From positions 1 to 64,000 of the forward strand of contig NZ_MSCV01000003.1 in NCBI RefSeq assembly GCF_002005105.1: 64,000 nt of DNA, in the 5' to 3' direction. The translations under genes and the position numbers were made by a program. The notes under the pieces were generated by a model. That model worked only from the letters and a program-made list of their open reading frames with translations, was not told the DNA's origin and ran no database searches. Shown one piece after another: positions 22,003-31,687 of this stretch (positions within the stretch are counted from its first letter, which is position 1; every line of letters starts with the position of its first letter). This stretch comes from Methylocaldum sp. 14B. GTDB lineage: Bacteria; Pseudomonadota; Gammaproteobacteria; Methylococcales; Methylococcaceae.

Positions 22003-22881
22003 CTACGACAACTTGAGAGTGGTCAAATAGTCCTTGAAGCTATCACTCAGTTCTGGATGTTTCAGGCCCTGCTCTACCGTTGCGATCAAATATCCGAGCT
22101 TTGAACCGCAGTCATAACGTTTACCATGGAATTCATAAGCTAGAACCGGTTCCTCGTGCAGCAGCATCGCAATAGCATCGGTAAGTTGAATTTCGCCGCC
22201 GGCCCCTTTAGCCACGTTATCGAGTTTGTCAAAAATGGCAGGGGTTAAAATGTACCGACCAACTACCGCCAAATTCGAAGGTGCATTTTCTGGCTTCGGT
22301 TTCTCGACGATTTGCTCCAACTTTCCAATGTTGTCTTGAATCAGATTAGCTTTAACGATGCCGTAGCTTTGAGTTTCCGAAGGAGCGATCCTCTCAACTC
22401 CCAGTACCGAACACTGCCATTCGTCGAAGATTTTAACCATCTGCGACAGACAGCCGGTATGCCCATCGTCGATCATGTCGTCAGCCAGCAACACGGCGAA
22501 GGGTTCATCTCCAATCACAGCCCGAGCACAATTGACTGCGTGCCCCAAGCCCAAGGCTTCCGCTTGGCGAATGTAAACGCAAGTGACATGGGGCGGGACG
22601 ATGTTTTGAACAATCCGCAAGATCTCCGACTTACCGCGGTTGGCCAGCTCGGTTTCAAGTTCGTAGGCCTTGTCGAAATGATCTGAAATTGCCCTTTTCG
22701 TCCGGCTAGTAATGAACACCATGACGTCGACCCCGGCCGCAACCGCTTCTTCCACGGCATATTGGATCAATGGCTTGTCTACAATAGGCAACATTTCTTT
22801 CGGGCTCGCCTTAGTGGCTGGAAGAAATCGCGTTCCTAGGCCGGCAACCGGAAAAACTGCTTTTCTTACAATCCTCTTCAT
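22003..22881 (-). CDS. galU: UTP-glucose-1-phosphate uridylyltransferase
   Basis: Makes UDP-glucose, precursor for surface polysaccharides. The 292-residue product starts at the nucleotide-binding motif (KAVFPVAGLGTRFLPATKASPKEM split around residues 7-26) and has EMLPIVDKPLIQYAVEEA, VLLADDMI and IVEKPKPENAPSNLAVVGRYI. Length fits the GalU family. Downstream of cysC by 28 bp on the same strand, so the two may be co-transcribed. Confidence 0.95.
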   Translation of the reverse strand: MKRIVRKAVFPVAGLGTRFLPATKASPKEMLPIVDKPLIQYAVEEAVAAGVDVMVFITSRTKRAISDHFDKAYELETELANRGKSEILRIVQNIVPPHVTCVYIRQAEALGLGHAVNCARAVIGDEPFAVLLADDMIDDGHTGCLSQMVKIFDEWQCSVLGVERIAPSETQSYGIVKANLIQDNIGKLEQIVEKPKPENAPSNLAVVGRYILTPAIFDKLDNVAKGAGGEIQLTDAIAMLLHEEPVLAYEFHGKRYDCGSKLGYLIATVEQGLKHPELSDSFKDYLTTLKLS

Positions 22882-22909
22882 TGTTTGCTTTGCTCTTTAC
22901 TCAACCAAA

Positions 22910-23503
22910 TTAAATCTTGTGTTTATCCTCGAGATATCGAAGCACTATCTGAGCACATGTATCCAAAGAGTCGACACCTGAATGTAAGGTAATTTCAGGA
23001 TTTTCTGGCTCCTCGTACGGAGAAGAGATGCCTGTAAAATCAGGAATTTCGCCAAGTCGAGCCCTCTTATACAAACCTTTGACGTCACGATTTTCGCACA
23101 CCTCTACCGATGCATCGCAGTAAACTTCGATGAAATCTCCCTCACCGACTAGTGATCTCACCATTTGTCGGTCCCGTCGAAACGGGGATATAAAAGCCGT
23201 CAGAGCAATAACGCCTGCATCGATGAACAGCTTACTCATCTCGCCGATGCGGCGGATATTTTCCCGTCTGTCTTCTATACTGAACGCTAAATCAGAGCAA
23301 AGTCCATGCCGTACGTTATCGCCATCGAACACGTAGGTACGACATCCCCGTTCGAACAGCAGCTCTTCGACACGATGAGCCAAGGTCGATTTACCGGCCC
23401 CGGAAAGGCCGGTAAACCATAAAATAAAGCTTTTGTGCCCATTAAGCCGCTCTCGCTTTTCTCGTGTTACGGACGCGTTGTGCCATACGATGTTTGAACT
23501 CAT
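22910..23503 (-). CDS. cysC: Adenylylsulfate kinase (APS kinase)
   Basis: Phosphorylates adenosine 5'-phosphosulfate to PAPS, for sulfate reduction or sulfation. ATG 23503 ([17 protein letters not shown]) aligns with the known N-terminus (NVVWH...VT) and gives 197 residues; the frame is open to 23785 but the extension would run through the upstream terminator and looks non-coding. Walker A is [19 protein letters not shown] and the [15 protein letters not shown] segment follow. It stands without cysDN, next to galU, so surface-polysaccharide sulfation is possible as well as assimilation. Confidence 0.94.
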   Translation of the reverse strand: MSSNIVWHNASVTREKRERLNGHKSFILWFTGLSGAGKSTLAHRVEELLFERGCRTYVFDGDNVRHGLCSDLAFSIEDRRENIRRIGEMSKLFIDAGVIALTAFISPFRRDRQMVRSLVGEGDFIEVYCDASVEVCENRDVKGLYKRARLGEIPDFTGISSPYEEPENPEITLHSGVDSLDTCAQIVLRYLEDKHKI

Positions 23504-23588
23504 AGAAATCACTTTCACTCTTTTAATTCCCTCGAGTATTTTAGCCTTGAGTTCGATGGCGCTCACCAAGGATGGAAATTTATTTTTC

Positions 23589-23616
23589 AAAAAAAAGGCT
23601 CCACGAAGGAGCCTTT
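23589..23616 (-). terminator. Rho-independent terminator after the ComEA-like gene
   Basis: Read leftward: AAAGGCTCC, 5-base loop, GGAGCCTTT, then further T's (eight in all). It starts 24 bp after the stop codon of the small helix-hairpin-helix gene and separates it from cysC. Confidence 0.92.
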
Positions 23617-23639
23617 CGGAATCGATAGTCGATTTTTGA

Positions 23640-23945
23640 TTATTTGGCCTTGGCAGATGCCGCTGCCGAATTTGGTGCTTCAGCGCCGACAGTAATCTTG
23701 TCGCGGTTCTTTTCGATTGTCGCGGTGCCAATTCCTTTGACACGCGCCAAATCATCCGCCGACTTAAATTTGCCGTTTTTTTCACGATCCTGAATAATCG
23801 CTTCCGCTTTTGCCTTGCCTACACCGTTTAAACTTTGGGCAAGCTGGTCGGCCGTAGCGGAATTAATATCTACTGGTTCAGCTGATACGCACCACGCACA
23901 GCTAAAAAGCATTAATGCAAATATAACTTTCCTAAGCTTCAACAT
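23640..23945 (-). CDS. Small secreted helix-hairpin-helix protein, ComEA-like
   Basis: ATG 23945 has AGGAG eight bases upstream and gives 101 residues. A signal peptide ([22 protein letters not shown]) precedes a double helix-hairpin-helix DNA-binding domain: [19 protein letters not shown] and [16 protein letters not shown]. This is the minimal ComEA form of many gammaproteobacteria, which in competent species binds incoming DNA in the periplasm. There is no membrane-anchor domain or competence operon next to it, so a role in DNA uptake is inferred. It has its own terminator. Confidence 0.88.
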   Translation of the reverse strand: MLKLRKVIFALMLFSCAWCVSAEPVDINSATADQLAQSLNGVGKAKAEAIIQDREKNGKFKSADDLARVKGIGTATIEKNRDKITVGAEAPNSAAASAKAK

Positions 23946-24435
23946 GACGGCTCCTGTAGGTTGCAAATATGTTGCAAGCTTAAAGCTAGCAGTCGATGCC
24001 GCATATGCAATTGAAATTACTGTAGGAATTTTCGGATTTTTGCGTAAGCTTTTGCCGACAAGTCATTTAGGCAGTGCTTTACAGATGAGAGACCGATGAA
24101 AGCAGCGCTTGGGTTCTGTTACTGCCGAAGCGGACAGTATTGGAGGCGTTCTCATAGACACCTTCAAGGCAGTTGATAGGCGTGGTTGCTGACACTCCAG
24201 CGCATTCCACTGCACTTTCCAAGATTGACTTGTCGCCGGACCCAGACGATCCCAGTGCAGCAATGCACGTCGGAGCACGTCACGGCTGGATGGCAATTTT
24301 TGTGAGGAAGGACTTACACCGGCTGGTGTGCTAAACAGAATATGCTAGGACAGAGACAGAGGGACGGAGACGCAATACGATGCCTTTAATGGACCAAATC
24401 TATATCGCCTAATTTGTGGCGGCCTCAGGGGCAAC
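23946..24435. other. Gene-free stretch between ihfB and the ComEA-like gene
   Basis: About 490 bases without a supportable coding sequence; the frames that are open show no family. On the minus strand a segment reads CCAGCCGGTGTAAGTCC near 24315, which reminds me of the domain-I text of bacterial group II introns, and there are several short stem-like segments nearby. I cannot outline an intron or an RNA. The region could be a decayed element or a long 3'/5' UTR. Confidence 0.3.
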
Positions 24436-24735
24436 TCAACTCCGCGCTTGATTGACTCGATCTCGCAGTTCTTTGCCAGGCTTAAAATGAGGTACAAACT
24501 TGGAAGCCAACTCGACTGAGTCGCCTGTTTTTGGATTCCGCCCCATCCTCGGTGGACGATAATGCAGCGAGAAACTCCCGAACCCTCTAATTTCGATGCG
24601 CTCGCCCGATGAAAGGGCATGGGTCATATGTTCGATCATTCCTTTTACCGCCAACTCGACATCCTTAAACGCCAAGTGGCCGTACTTCTCTGCTAAGAGA
24701 TTGATCAATTCTGACTTTGTCACTGTCATTTCCAT
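24436..24735 (-). CDS. ihfB: Integration host factor beta subunit
   Basis: One half of the IHF heterodimer, which bends DNA sharply and assists sigma-54 promoters and recombination. The 99-residue product has [19 protein letters not shown], the GRNPKTG beta-arm and a C-terminal [11 protein letters not shown], as in IhfB. Two ATGs six bases apart (24735, 24729) could start it; neither has a clean Shine-Dalgarno. It follows rpsA by 43 bp, the usual rpsA-ihfB pairing, with a GC-rich hairpin between. Confidence 0.94.
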   Translation of the reverse strand: MEMTVTKSELINLLAEKYGHLAFKDVELAVKGMIEHMTHALSSGERIEIRGFGSFSLHYRPPRMGRNPKTGDSVELASKFVPHFKPGKELRDRVNQARS

Positions 24736-24742
24736 AAATAGC

Positions 24743-24765
24743 GGGGGGCAGTGTGTCCGCCCCCC
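24743..24765 (-). promoter_or_regulatory. GC-rich hairpin in the rpsA-ihfB gap
   Basis: On the minus strand GGGGGGC and GCCCCCC pair perfectly across a 9-base loop, followed by GCTATTT and the ihfB ATG. The only purine-rich stretch that might bind the ribosome is in the 5' arm. It could damp read-through from rpsA or hide the ihfB initiation region. Confidence 0.5.
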
Positions 24766-24778
24766 TTGCTTGACCTGA

Positions 24779-26449
24779 CTATTTATTTTCCATCTGTTCC
24801 TTGAAGATATCTCCCAAAGTAGGCATACCGGAGGAAGATTGCTGTGAGTACCCCTTGATTGCAGCAGCTTCCTCTTCTTGATCCTTCGCCTTAATCGAGA
24901 GAGTAATGGATTTGTTTTTCTTGTCGACCCCGATGAACTTCGCTTCGACTTCGTCGCCTACCTTCAACTGGGTACGAGCGTCTTCTACTCGATCGCGAGA
25001 AATTTCGGACGCGCGGAGATAGCCTTCAACACTGTCAGCCAGGGTGATAACTGCCCCCTTAGCGTCGACTTCCTTGACAACCCCGTTGACAATGCTGCCT
25101 TTTTCGTGGGTCGCCAAGTAATTCTGGAAGGGATCCTGCTCCAACTGCTTTATGCCGAGCGAGATTCGTTCCCGCTCAGGATCGATGGCCAGGATGATGG
25201 TCTCCACTTCATCGCCTTTCTTGTATTGGCGAATCGCTTCTTCGCCCGGAATGGACCAAGAAATGTCCGACAGATGCACCAGACCGTCGATAGCACCTTC
25301 CAGTCCGATGAAAATACCGAAATCGGTAATCGACTTGATGCTGCCCTTAATCTTGTCGCCCTTCTTGTGGCTCGCAGCAAATTCTTCCCAAGGATTGGGC
25401 TTGCACTGCTTCATGCCGAGAGAAATGCGACGACGCTCCTCGTCGATGTCGAGTACCATGACCTCGACTTCCTCACCCAACTGGATAACCTTGGCCGGGT
25501 TGACGTTCTTGTTGGTCCAATCCATCTCGGATACGTGAACGAGGCCTTCGACGCCCTCTTCCAACTCGACGAAACAGCCGTAATCCGTAAGGTTGCTGAC
25601 CTTTCCGAAAAGGCGCGTGCCCGGCGGATAACGACGTGCGATATTCAGCCACGGATCCTCTCCCAGCTGCTTCAAGCCAAGCGAGACGCGATTCTTTTCC
25701 TGATCAAATTTAAGTACCTTGACCTGGATTTCTTGGCCGATCTGAACGGCTTCCGAGGGATGCCGCACTCTCTTCCAAGCCATATCGGTAATGTGGAGCA
25801 GGCCGTCGATGCCGCCGAGATCGATAAAGGCGCCATAATCGGTCAGGTTCTTCACCACGCCCGTGACGATCGCACCTTCTTTCAGGTTCTCGAGCAACGC
25901 TTCCTTCTCGGCGCTGAACTCGGATTCCACTACGGCGCGGCGGGAAAGCACAACATTATTGCGCTTTTGGTCGATCTTGATGACCTTGAATTCGAGGTCG
26001 CGCCCTTCCAAGTAGGACGTGTCGCGGACCGGACGCACATCGACCAGAGATCCGGGCAAAAAGGCGCGCAACGCACCGACAGCCACCGTGAAGCCTCCGC
26101 GTACCTTGCCCGTAATTCTACCGACCACGGTCTCATTCTTCTCGTACGCCTGTTCGAGCTCTTGCCATGCCTTCAACCGCTTTGCCTTGTCGCGGGACAA
26201 CAGCGTAGCCCCTAAACCGTCCTCCAGCATGTCGAGCGCCACTTCGACCGTGTCGCCGATCTGTACTTCGATTTGTCCGTCGGAATTCAAGAACTGCCAT
26301 TTGGGTATGACGCCTTCCGACTTCAATCCCGCATTGACTACGACCACATCGGGGCCGATATCGATTACGGTGCCCGTGATGATGCTGCCTGGGCGCATTT
26401 CCGCCTGAGCCAGACTCTCTTCAAACAATTGTGCAAAGCTATCGCTCAT
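24779..26449 (-). CDS. rpsA: 30S ribosomal protein S1
   Basis: Binds mRNA leaders and brings them to the 30S subunit. The 556-residue protein matches the gammaproteobacterial length and has six S1 repeats; repeats 3-6 are plain, each with a GxIxxIxDFGxFVxL-like start (for example [41 protein letters not shown] by position about 195-300) and ISLGxKQ ends. It sits between cmk and ihfB, as in E. coli and Pseudomonas. Confidence 0.97.
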   Translation of the reverse strand: MSDSFAQLFEESLAQAEMRPGSIITGTVIDIGPDVVVVNAGLKSEGVIPKWQFLNSDGQIEVQIGDTVEVALDMLEDGLGATLLSRDKAKRLKAWQELEQAYEKNETVVGRITGKVRGGFTVAVGALRAFLPGSLVDVRPVRDTSYLEGRDLEFKVIKIDQKRNNVVLSRRAVVESEFSAEKEALLENLKEGAIVTGVVKNLTDYGAFIDLGGIDGLLHITDMAWKRVRHPSEAVQIGQEIQVKVLKFDQEKNRVSLGLKQLGEDPWLNIARRYPPGTRLFGKVSNLTDYGCFVELEEGVEGLVHVSEMDWTNKNVNPAKVIQLGEEVEVMVLDIDEERRRISLGMKQCKPNPWEEFAASHKKGDKIKGSIKSITDFGIFIGLEGAIDGLVHLSDISWSIPGEEAIRQYKKGDEVETIILAIDPERERISLGIKQLEQDPFQNYLATHEKGSIVNGVVKEVDAKGAVITLADSVEGYLRASEISRDRVEDARTQLKVGDEVEAKFIGVDKKNKSITLSIKAKDQEEEAAAIKGYSQQSSSGMPTLGDIFKEQMENK

Positions 26450-26558
26450 AAAACGAACTTGGTTCTAACAGCCAAGTTTCCCTAGCCGTTTGGGTTAATT
26501 GGTTAAACAAATTGCCGAGCAAACGCCGGCAACGCCTCAAAAATTACCGATTACGATC

Positions 26559-27227
26559 TTACCTACCGCCTATAATATCGAGACATCGGGCGATAACTTG
26601 ATCAATCGTGAGATCGGACGAATCAATCAGAACAGCGCCATCCGGTACAGTCAGCGGCGCCTCAGCACGTTCCTTGTCGCGCCGGTCCCGTTCTTCAATC
26701 TCTTTCGTTAAGCGTTCAAGGTTAACATCAGCCCCCTTCTCTTTCAACTGCTTATGCCGCCTTTTTGCGCGCACTTCCGCGCTGGCAGTTAAAAATATCT
26801 TATACGGGGCGTCGGGAAAAACGACTGTGCCCATGTCGCGGCCGTCTGCGACCAAGCCGGGTTCTCGCTGAAAATCGCGCTGCTTCTGCAAGAGTGCCTG
26901 TCGTACCGGTCCATAAGCGGCGATCTTCGAAGCCGTGTTGCCGCAGTCTTCCGTCTGGATTTGACAGGCAATATCCTGGCCGTTCAGAAGGATGCGCGGC
27001 GGATCGTTCGCCTCGAATTGAAGATCCATCGACCGAGCGACACTGACAACGGCGTCGACATTGTGGGGGTCGATCGCAGCCTGGGTAACGGCGAAGGCCA
27101 ATGAACGGTAGATGGCCCCGCTGTCCAAGAAATGCCAGCCCAGCGTCTTGGCCAACGCACGGCTCACCGTCCCCTTGCCGGCACCGCTCGGCCCATCAAT
27201 GGTGATCACCGGCACCTTCGTTGTCAT
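26559..27227 (-). CDS. cmk: Cytidylate kinase
   Basis: Phosphorylates CMP and dCMP. The 222-residue product has the Walker A GPSGAGKGT at residues 12-20, LDSGAIYRSLA, the substrate segment ADGRDMGTVVFPDA, and the LID region RDRRDKERAEAPL. Family length. The ATG overlaps the aroA stop by four bases (27224-27227), so translation is probably coupled. rpsA follows after 109 bp. Confidence 0.96.
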   Translation of the reverse strand: MTTKVPVITIDGPSGAGKGTVSRALAKTLGWHFLDSGAIYRSLAFAVTQAAIDPHNVDAVVSVARSMDLQFEANDPPRILLNGQDIACQIQTEDCGNTASKIAAYGPVRQALLQKQRDFQREPGLVADGRDMGTVVFPDAPYKIFLTASAEVRAKRRHKQLKEKGADVNLERLTKEIEERDRRDKERAEAPLTVPDGAVLIDSSDLTIDQVIARCLDIIGGR

Positions 27228-28552
27228 AGGATTTCGCCGAAAATGGCAGAGATGTTTAGGCCCATATCGCGCGCCAACTCCACGAAGCTCGGAAAGGATG
27301 TATTGACGTTCGCGCAGTCGTCGATTTCGATCAGGCCGGCGGCCCGCAGCGCGGCAACAGAAAATGCCATGGCAATACGATGGTCGCCGTGGGAATTTAC
27401 TTTCCCCCCGGACAGTTTTCCGCCCCGTACAATCATACCATCCGGCGTCGGCTGGGCGTCGATGCCCAAGGCTTGCAAACCGTCAGCCATTACTTGGATA
27501 CGATCGCTTTCCTTGACCCGTAGTTCCTCGGCGCCGGTCAATCGAGTTTCCCCCTCGGCGCAAGCCGCGGCGACAAACAGAACCGGAAACTCGTCGATCG
27601 CCAAAGGCACCAATTCTTGCGGAATCTCGATCCCGCGCAGGCGACTTGAACGGATGCGGATATCCGCAACCGGCTCACCGCCCATCTCGCGGACATCGAC
27701 GACCTGAATATCCGCCCCCATCAGACGCAGAATGTCCAAAACCCCGGTACGAGTCGGATTCACGCCCACATGCCGGAGGGTGACATCGGCATCTTCGCCG
27801 ATTGCTGCGCCGACCATGAAAAATGCCGCCGATGATATATCGCCAGGCACATCGATGTCGCAGGCAACAAGTCTCCCGTCCGGCTGTACGCATACGGTAT
27901 CGCCTTCACGAACCACCGGATAGGAAAATCCGGCCAACATGCGCTCGGTATGATCGCGCGTAGGAGCCGGCTCGCGCACACACGTCCTGCCGGCGGCGTA
28001 AAGCCCGGCCAAGAGAAGACAGGACTTGACCTGGGCACTGGCCACCGGCATATCGTAGTGAATCCCCCTCAGCTTCGTGCTGCCTCTAATCTTGAGCGGA
28101 GCGGTTCCCGCCTCGGTAGTTTCCACCACTGCGCCCATCGTACGTAGCGGCTCGGTTACTCGCTTCATGGGGCGGCGGGAAAGAGAAACGTCGCCGGTCA
28201 AAACCGAGTCAAAATGCTGCCCCGCCAACAGACCGCAAAGGAGACGCATCGACGTGCCCGAATTCCCCAGGTACAACGGTTCTTTGGGCGCACGCAACCC
28301 ATGCAGCCCCACACCTCGAATGCACACCTGCCCGTCTTGCGGGCCCTCGATGTCGACGCCCATCGCCCGAAACGCATTCATAGTGGCGAGGCAATCGTCC
28401 GCTTCCAAAAAGCCGGTGACGCGGGTCGTGCCTTCGGCCAGCGCACCCAACATGATGGATCGATGGGAGATGGATTTATCGCCGGGCACCCGGGCCTCTC
28501 CGCGAAGCGTGCCACCCGGCTGCACCCGAAAGCTGATCGTGTTGTTCTGCAT
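27224..28552 (-). CDS. aroA: 5-enolpyruvylshikimate-3-phosphate synthase
   Basis: Joins phosphoenolpyruvate and shikimate 3-phosphate in the shikimate pathway. ATG 28552 (MQNNTISFRVQPGG) gives 442 residues; a TTG at 28570 lies inside tyrA and is less likely. Conserved parts include PGDKSISHR, LGNSGTSMRLLCGLL, SRRPMKR and ELRVKESDR. The LGNSGTSMR loop (Ala at the class-deciding place not present) resembles class II EPSPS, which tends to tolerate glyphosate. It starts 8 bp after the tyrA stop. In Pseudomonas tyrA and this gene are fused; here they are separate. Confidence 0.95.
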   Translation of the reverse strand: MQNNTISFRVQPGGTLRGEARVPGDKSISHRSIMLGALAEGTTRVTGFLEADDCLATMNAFRAMGVDIEGPQDGQVCIRGVGLHGLRAPKEPLYLGNSGTSMRLLCGLLAGQHFDSVLTGDVSLSRRPMKRVTEPLRTMGAVVETTEAGTAPLKIRGSTKLRGIHYDMPVASAQVKSCLLLAGLYAAGRTCVREPAPTRDHTERMLAGFSYPVVREGDTVCVQPDGRLVACDIDVPGDISSAAFFMVGAAIGEDADVTLRHVGVNPTRTGVLDILRLMGADIQVVDVREMGGEPVADIRIRSSRLRGIEIPQELVPLAIDEFPVLFVAAACAEGETRLTGAEELRVKESDRIQVMADGLQALGIDAQPTPDGMIVRGGKLSGGKVNSHGDHRIAMAFSVAALRAAGLIEIDDCANVNTSFPSFVELARDMGLNISAIFGEIL

Positions 28553-28559
28553 GGACCTG

Positions 28560-29429
28560 TTATTTTTCAAGTTGATCTAAGAATCGTTGTCGCGCACTGC
28601 GGGCTTCGGAGAATAAAGAATAGAGTTCGTCCTCGGCCCCTCTCGAAATCAGACCAGCGGCCACACTAAGCTCTTCGCGGAACTGATGGATCAAGGATAC
28701 GATTTGCCGCCGGTTCGCGAGGCAGATATCCAGCCACATTTTCGGATCGCTGGACGCGATACGGGTAAAGTCCCGAAATCCGCCAGCGGCATACTGAAAA
28801 ATTTCCTGCTGCTCGTCTTTCTTACCTAGCATGTAAGTCAGCGTAAAGGCCAACACGTGAGGCAAATGGCTGGTCGCGGCCAACACTTCGTCGTGATGGG
28901 CTGGCTCCATTTCCGAAACCTTGGCTCCTATCGCTTGCCAAAAACGCTCAACCCGCTTGATGGCCAGCGGCGACGTGTTGTTTAGAGGCGTCAGGATAAC
29001 TCGCTTGCCCTGATACAAATCGGCGGTCGAGGCATCCACACCGCTCCGTTCGGCTCCCGCGATCGGGTGGCCCGGCACGAAATTTTCGGGAACCTCACCA
29101 AAAATTCTTTCGGCGGATTCGATGACATTACACTTCGTGCTGCCCGCGTCCGTAACGACCGCTCGGGTGGACCATACCGGTTTCAACGCGCCCAAAATGG
29201 CGTCAAAAGTTCCGACGGGGGTCGCGATCATCACCAAGTCTGCATTTGCAGCGCCCTGCTTTGCATCGGAAAACCCGACGTCGATGACACCGCATTCCAA
29301 TGCGTTTCGCAAGTTATCGGTATCGGCATCGACGCCCACGATTTCATGGCAGAGCCCTTTGGCGCGCGCGGCACGCGCCACCGATCCGCCGATCAGCCCC
29401 ACGCCGATGATGCATAGACGCTCGATCAT
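28560..29429 (-). CDS. tyrA: Prephenate/arogenate dehydrogenase
   Basis: Oxidative decarboxylation of prephenate or arogenate towards tyrosine. ATG 29429 (MIERLCIIGVGLIGGSVARAA) starts straight at the Rossmann GxGxxGGS and overlaps the hisC stop by four bases (ATGA). The frame continues upstream through hisC to 29903, but that part is out-of-frame hisC sequence. The 289-residue product has the GHPIAGAERSG catalytic segment and the HHDEVLAATSHLPH helix. No chorismate mutase or ACT domain is attached. Substrate preference cannot be read with confidence. Confidence 0.94.
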   Translation of the reverse strand: MIERLCIIGVGLIGGSVARAARAKGLCHEIVGVDADTDNLRNALECGVIDVGFSDAKQGAANADLVMIATPVGTFDAILGALKPVWSTRAVVTDAGSTKCNVIESAERIFGEVPENFVPGHPIAGAERSGVDASTADLYQGKRVILTPLNNTSPLAIKRVERFWQAIGAKVSEMEPAHHDEVLAATSHLPHVLAFTLTYMLGKKDEQQEIFQYAAGGFRDFTRIASSDPKMWLDICLANRRQIVSLIHQFREELSVAAGLISRGAEDELYSLFSEARSARQRFLDQLEK

Positions 29430-30541
29430 AAGGCCAAGACACAGTCCAGTGCGGCCAGGAAAATCCGGTTTTCTTCCTCGGTACCGACGGTGACGCGCAA
29501 ATGATTGGGAAGACCGTAATTGGCAACCGGCCGAACGATGACGCCCTGCCGTAACAGCGCCTCGTAAACCGGGGCTGCCGGTCTTCCCACGTCGACCATA
29601 ATGAAGTTGCCGACCGAAGGAATGAAGCTCAAGTCGCGCTCGGTGAAGGCTTCGCTTAGCCGGCACAGGCCCTCTCGATTCAAGCTCACCGAACGGGTCA
29701 GATGATCGTTGTCGTCGAGTGCAGCCTTGGCGGCTTCCAAGGCCAGAGAATTGACGTTGAACGGTTGCCGCACGCGATTCAAAAGATCGGCAATCGCTGG
29801 GCTCGACACCGCATACCCGACCCGCAGCCCCGCCAGTCCATAGGCTTTGGAAAAAGTCCGGATCACGATCAAACTGGGAAAATCGGACAGCCACTCTATG
29901 CAATCGGGATAGTCGGGAGCTTCAACATATTCGAAATACGCCTCGTCCACAACGGCGATGACATGCTCGGGAAGGTCGCCGAGAAAACTGCGCAACTCCG
30001 ATTTCGTCAAATAGGTCCCGGTCGGATTATTGGGATTGGCAATGAATACGACCCGCGTCGATTCATCAACTGCCTGGGCCATGGCCTGCAAGTCATGGCC
30101 ATAACGGGGCCCGTGAGAGCCGTCATGGGCCGGTGCAACGACCGCCTGTGCGCCGACGGCTTGCGTCACGATGGAATAAACCGCAAAGGCATATTCGGAA
30201 TAGATCGCTTTCGACTGCGGGGACAGGAAAGCGCGGGCCACCAACTCCAGTGCGTCGTTGGAACCGTTACCCAAGGTAATCTGTTCGGGTCGGACATCGA
30301 GTTTGCGCGATAATGCGGCCTTGAGCTCGAAACCGCTGCCGTCCGGGTATAGGTGGATTTCGGATGATGCACGACGTGCTGCTTCGAGCGCCTTCGGGCT
30401 AGGCCCTAGAGGGTTCTCGTTCGATGCCAATTTGACGATATTGCGTAGCCCTAACTCCCGTTCCAGTTCACTGATGGGTTTGCCGGGCAGGTAAGGCGTG
30501 AGCGCCCGAACTCCGGGAACGGCTAAATGCTCTGCTTTCAT
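29426..30541 (-). CDS. hisC: Histidinol-phosphate / aromatic aminotransferase
   Basis: PLP-dependent transaminase of fold type I. The 371-residue product has LGNGSNDALELVARAF, the NPNNPTGT motif, DEAYFEYV and the PLP lysine in RTFSKAYGLAGLRVGY. The family is HisC2, and its place between pheA and tyrA suggests it transaminates aromatic keto acids or prephenate as well as (or instead of) imidazole acetol phosphate. It overlaps tyrA by four bases and lies 30 bp after pheA. Confidence 0.93.
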   Translation of the reverse strand: MKAEHLAVPGVRALTPYLPGKPISELERELGLRNIVKLASNENPLGPSPKALEAARRASSEIHLYPDGSGFELKAALSRKLDVRPEQITLGNGSNDALELVARAFLSPQSKAIYSEYAFAVYSIVTQAVGAQAVVAPAHDGSHGPRYGHDLQAMAQAVDESTRVVFIANPNNPTGTYLTKSELRSFLGDLPEHVIAVVDEAYFEYVEAPDYPDCIEWLSDFPSLIVIRTFSKAYGLAGLRVGYAVSSPAIADLLNRVRQPFNVNSLALEAAKAALDDNDHLTRSVSLNREGLCRLSEAFTERDLSFIPSVGNFIMVDVGRPAAPVYEALLRQGVIVRPVANYGLPNHLRVTVGTEEENRIFLAALDCVLAL

Positions 30542-30571
30542 AAAGATGAGTCGAATACTAGGATCAAACGA

Positions 30572-31678
30572 TCAAGACGAGGCCCGAGGATAAGAACCGA
30601 GGATTTTCAACATCGTGACGCTTTTCTCAACTTCCTTTAATGCCTCCGCCAATCGAGGTTCATTCCGGTGTCCTTCCACATCGACGAAGAAGACATAGTC
30701 CCACGTACCCCGGCGAGACGGTCGGGATTCGATTTTGGTCATGCTGATGCTGTGCCTCGCAAAAGGCTCGAGGACAGCATAAAGAGCGCCGGGATTGTTC
30801 CGGGTCGAGAGGAGTAACGACGTCTTATCGTTTCCGGTGGCTCCGACCGGATTCCGCCCGATCACCAAGAACCGCGTGGTATTGTCCGGCTCGTCTTCGA
30901 TGTTGCGCTCCAGAACATTGAGTCCATACAGCTCGGCCGCCACTTCCCCCGCTATGGCCGCGGTATTCGGCATGACAGCGGCAAGTCGTGCCGCCTCGGC
31001 ATTGCTGCTGACGGCGGTCTTCCGAACGTTCGGAAGATAACGATCCAGCCATTCGCGGCATTGAGCGAGAGATTGTTGATGGGAGAAAACTTCACGTATT
31101 TCTTCGGAGCTACTCAACTTGCTCATCAGGTTGTGGTGAATACGCAGCCCCACCTCGCCGGCGATGAGCAAAAAGGATCGCAAAAAGCTATCCAGGGTGT
31201 GGGTGATCACCCCTTCGGTAGAATTTTCGACGGGCACCACGCCGTACTGGCAGGCGCCGCTTTCGACAGCCCGGAAAATTTCGTCGATAGCCGGCAAGGG
31301 CACCGCCTGAATGGCATGGCCGAAGTGTTTGTAAGCGGCCTGCTGCGTAAACGTGCCCTGAGGACCGAGAAAAGCAACGGTCAACGGTTTTTCCAAGGCC
31401 AGGCATTCCGACATGAGCTCGCGGAAAAAACGGGTGACTGCTTCCTGGCTCAAAGGACCGCTATTGTTTTCGGCGATGCGCCGCAGCACTTCCGCTTCCC
31501 GCTCGGGGCGGTGAAAACAATCGACCTCGCCCGCCGCCGTCTTGATTTCGGCAACTTGCTGGGCGCAGCGCGCACGCTGGTTCAACAGCTCCAAGATCCG
31601 ATCGTCGATCGCATCGATCTCCTTGCGGAGGTGAAGCAACGCAGTATCGACAGTCGATGTATTGTTCGAATTCTCCAT
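30572..31678 (-). CDS. pheA: Bifunctional chorismate mutase / prephenate dehydratase
   Basis: Makes phenylpyruvate from chorismate. The AroQ chorismate mutase domain (about residues 12-95, LRKEIDAIDDRILELLNQRA) is followed by the prephenate dehydratase domain (about 98-275, GPQGTFTQQAAYKHFG; PVENSTEGVITHTLD; TTRFLVIGR) and a C-terminal ACT domain with GALYAVLEPFA and the ESRPSRRGTWDYVFFVD phenylalanine-binding segment. The 368-residue length is normal. It lies 9 bp after serA. Confidence 0.97.
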   Translation of the reverse strand: MENSNNTSTVDTALLHLRKEIDAIDDRILELLNQRARCAQQVAEIKTAAGEVDCFHRPEREAEVLRRIAENNSGPLSQEAVTRFFRELMSECLALEKPLTVAFLGPQGTFTQQAAYKHFGHAIQAVPLPAIDEIFRAVESGACQYGVVPVENSTEGVITHTLDSFLRSFLLIAGEVGLRIHHNLMSKLSSSEEIREVFSHQQSLAQCREWLDRYLPNVRKTAVSSNAEAARLAAVMPNTAAIAGEVAAELYGLNVLERNIEDEPDNTTRFLVIGRNPVGATGNDKTSLLLSTRNNPGALYAVLEPFARHSISMTKIESRPSRRGTWDYVFFVDVEGHRNEPRLAEALKEVEKSVTMLKILGSYPRASS

Positions 31679-31687
31679 GACAACTCG

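Noticed and set aside
22910-23785. Longer cysC reading from 23785
   Set aside because: The added 94 residues run through the terminator at 23589-23616 and part of the ComEA-like gene; the known N-terminus begins at 23503.
28560-29903. Longer tyrA reading from 29903
   Set aside because: The extra 158 residues are out-of-frame hisC sequence; the Rossmann motif begins at ATG 29429.
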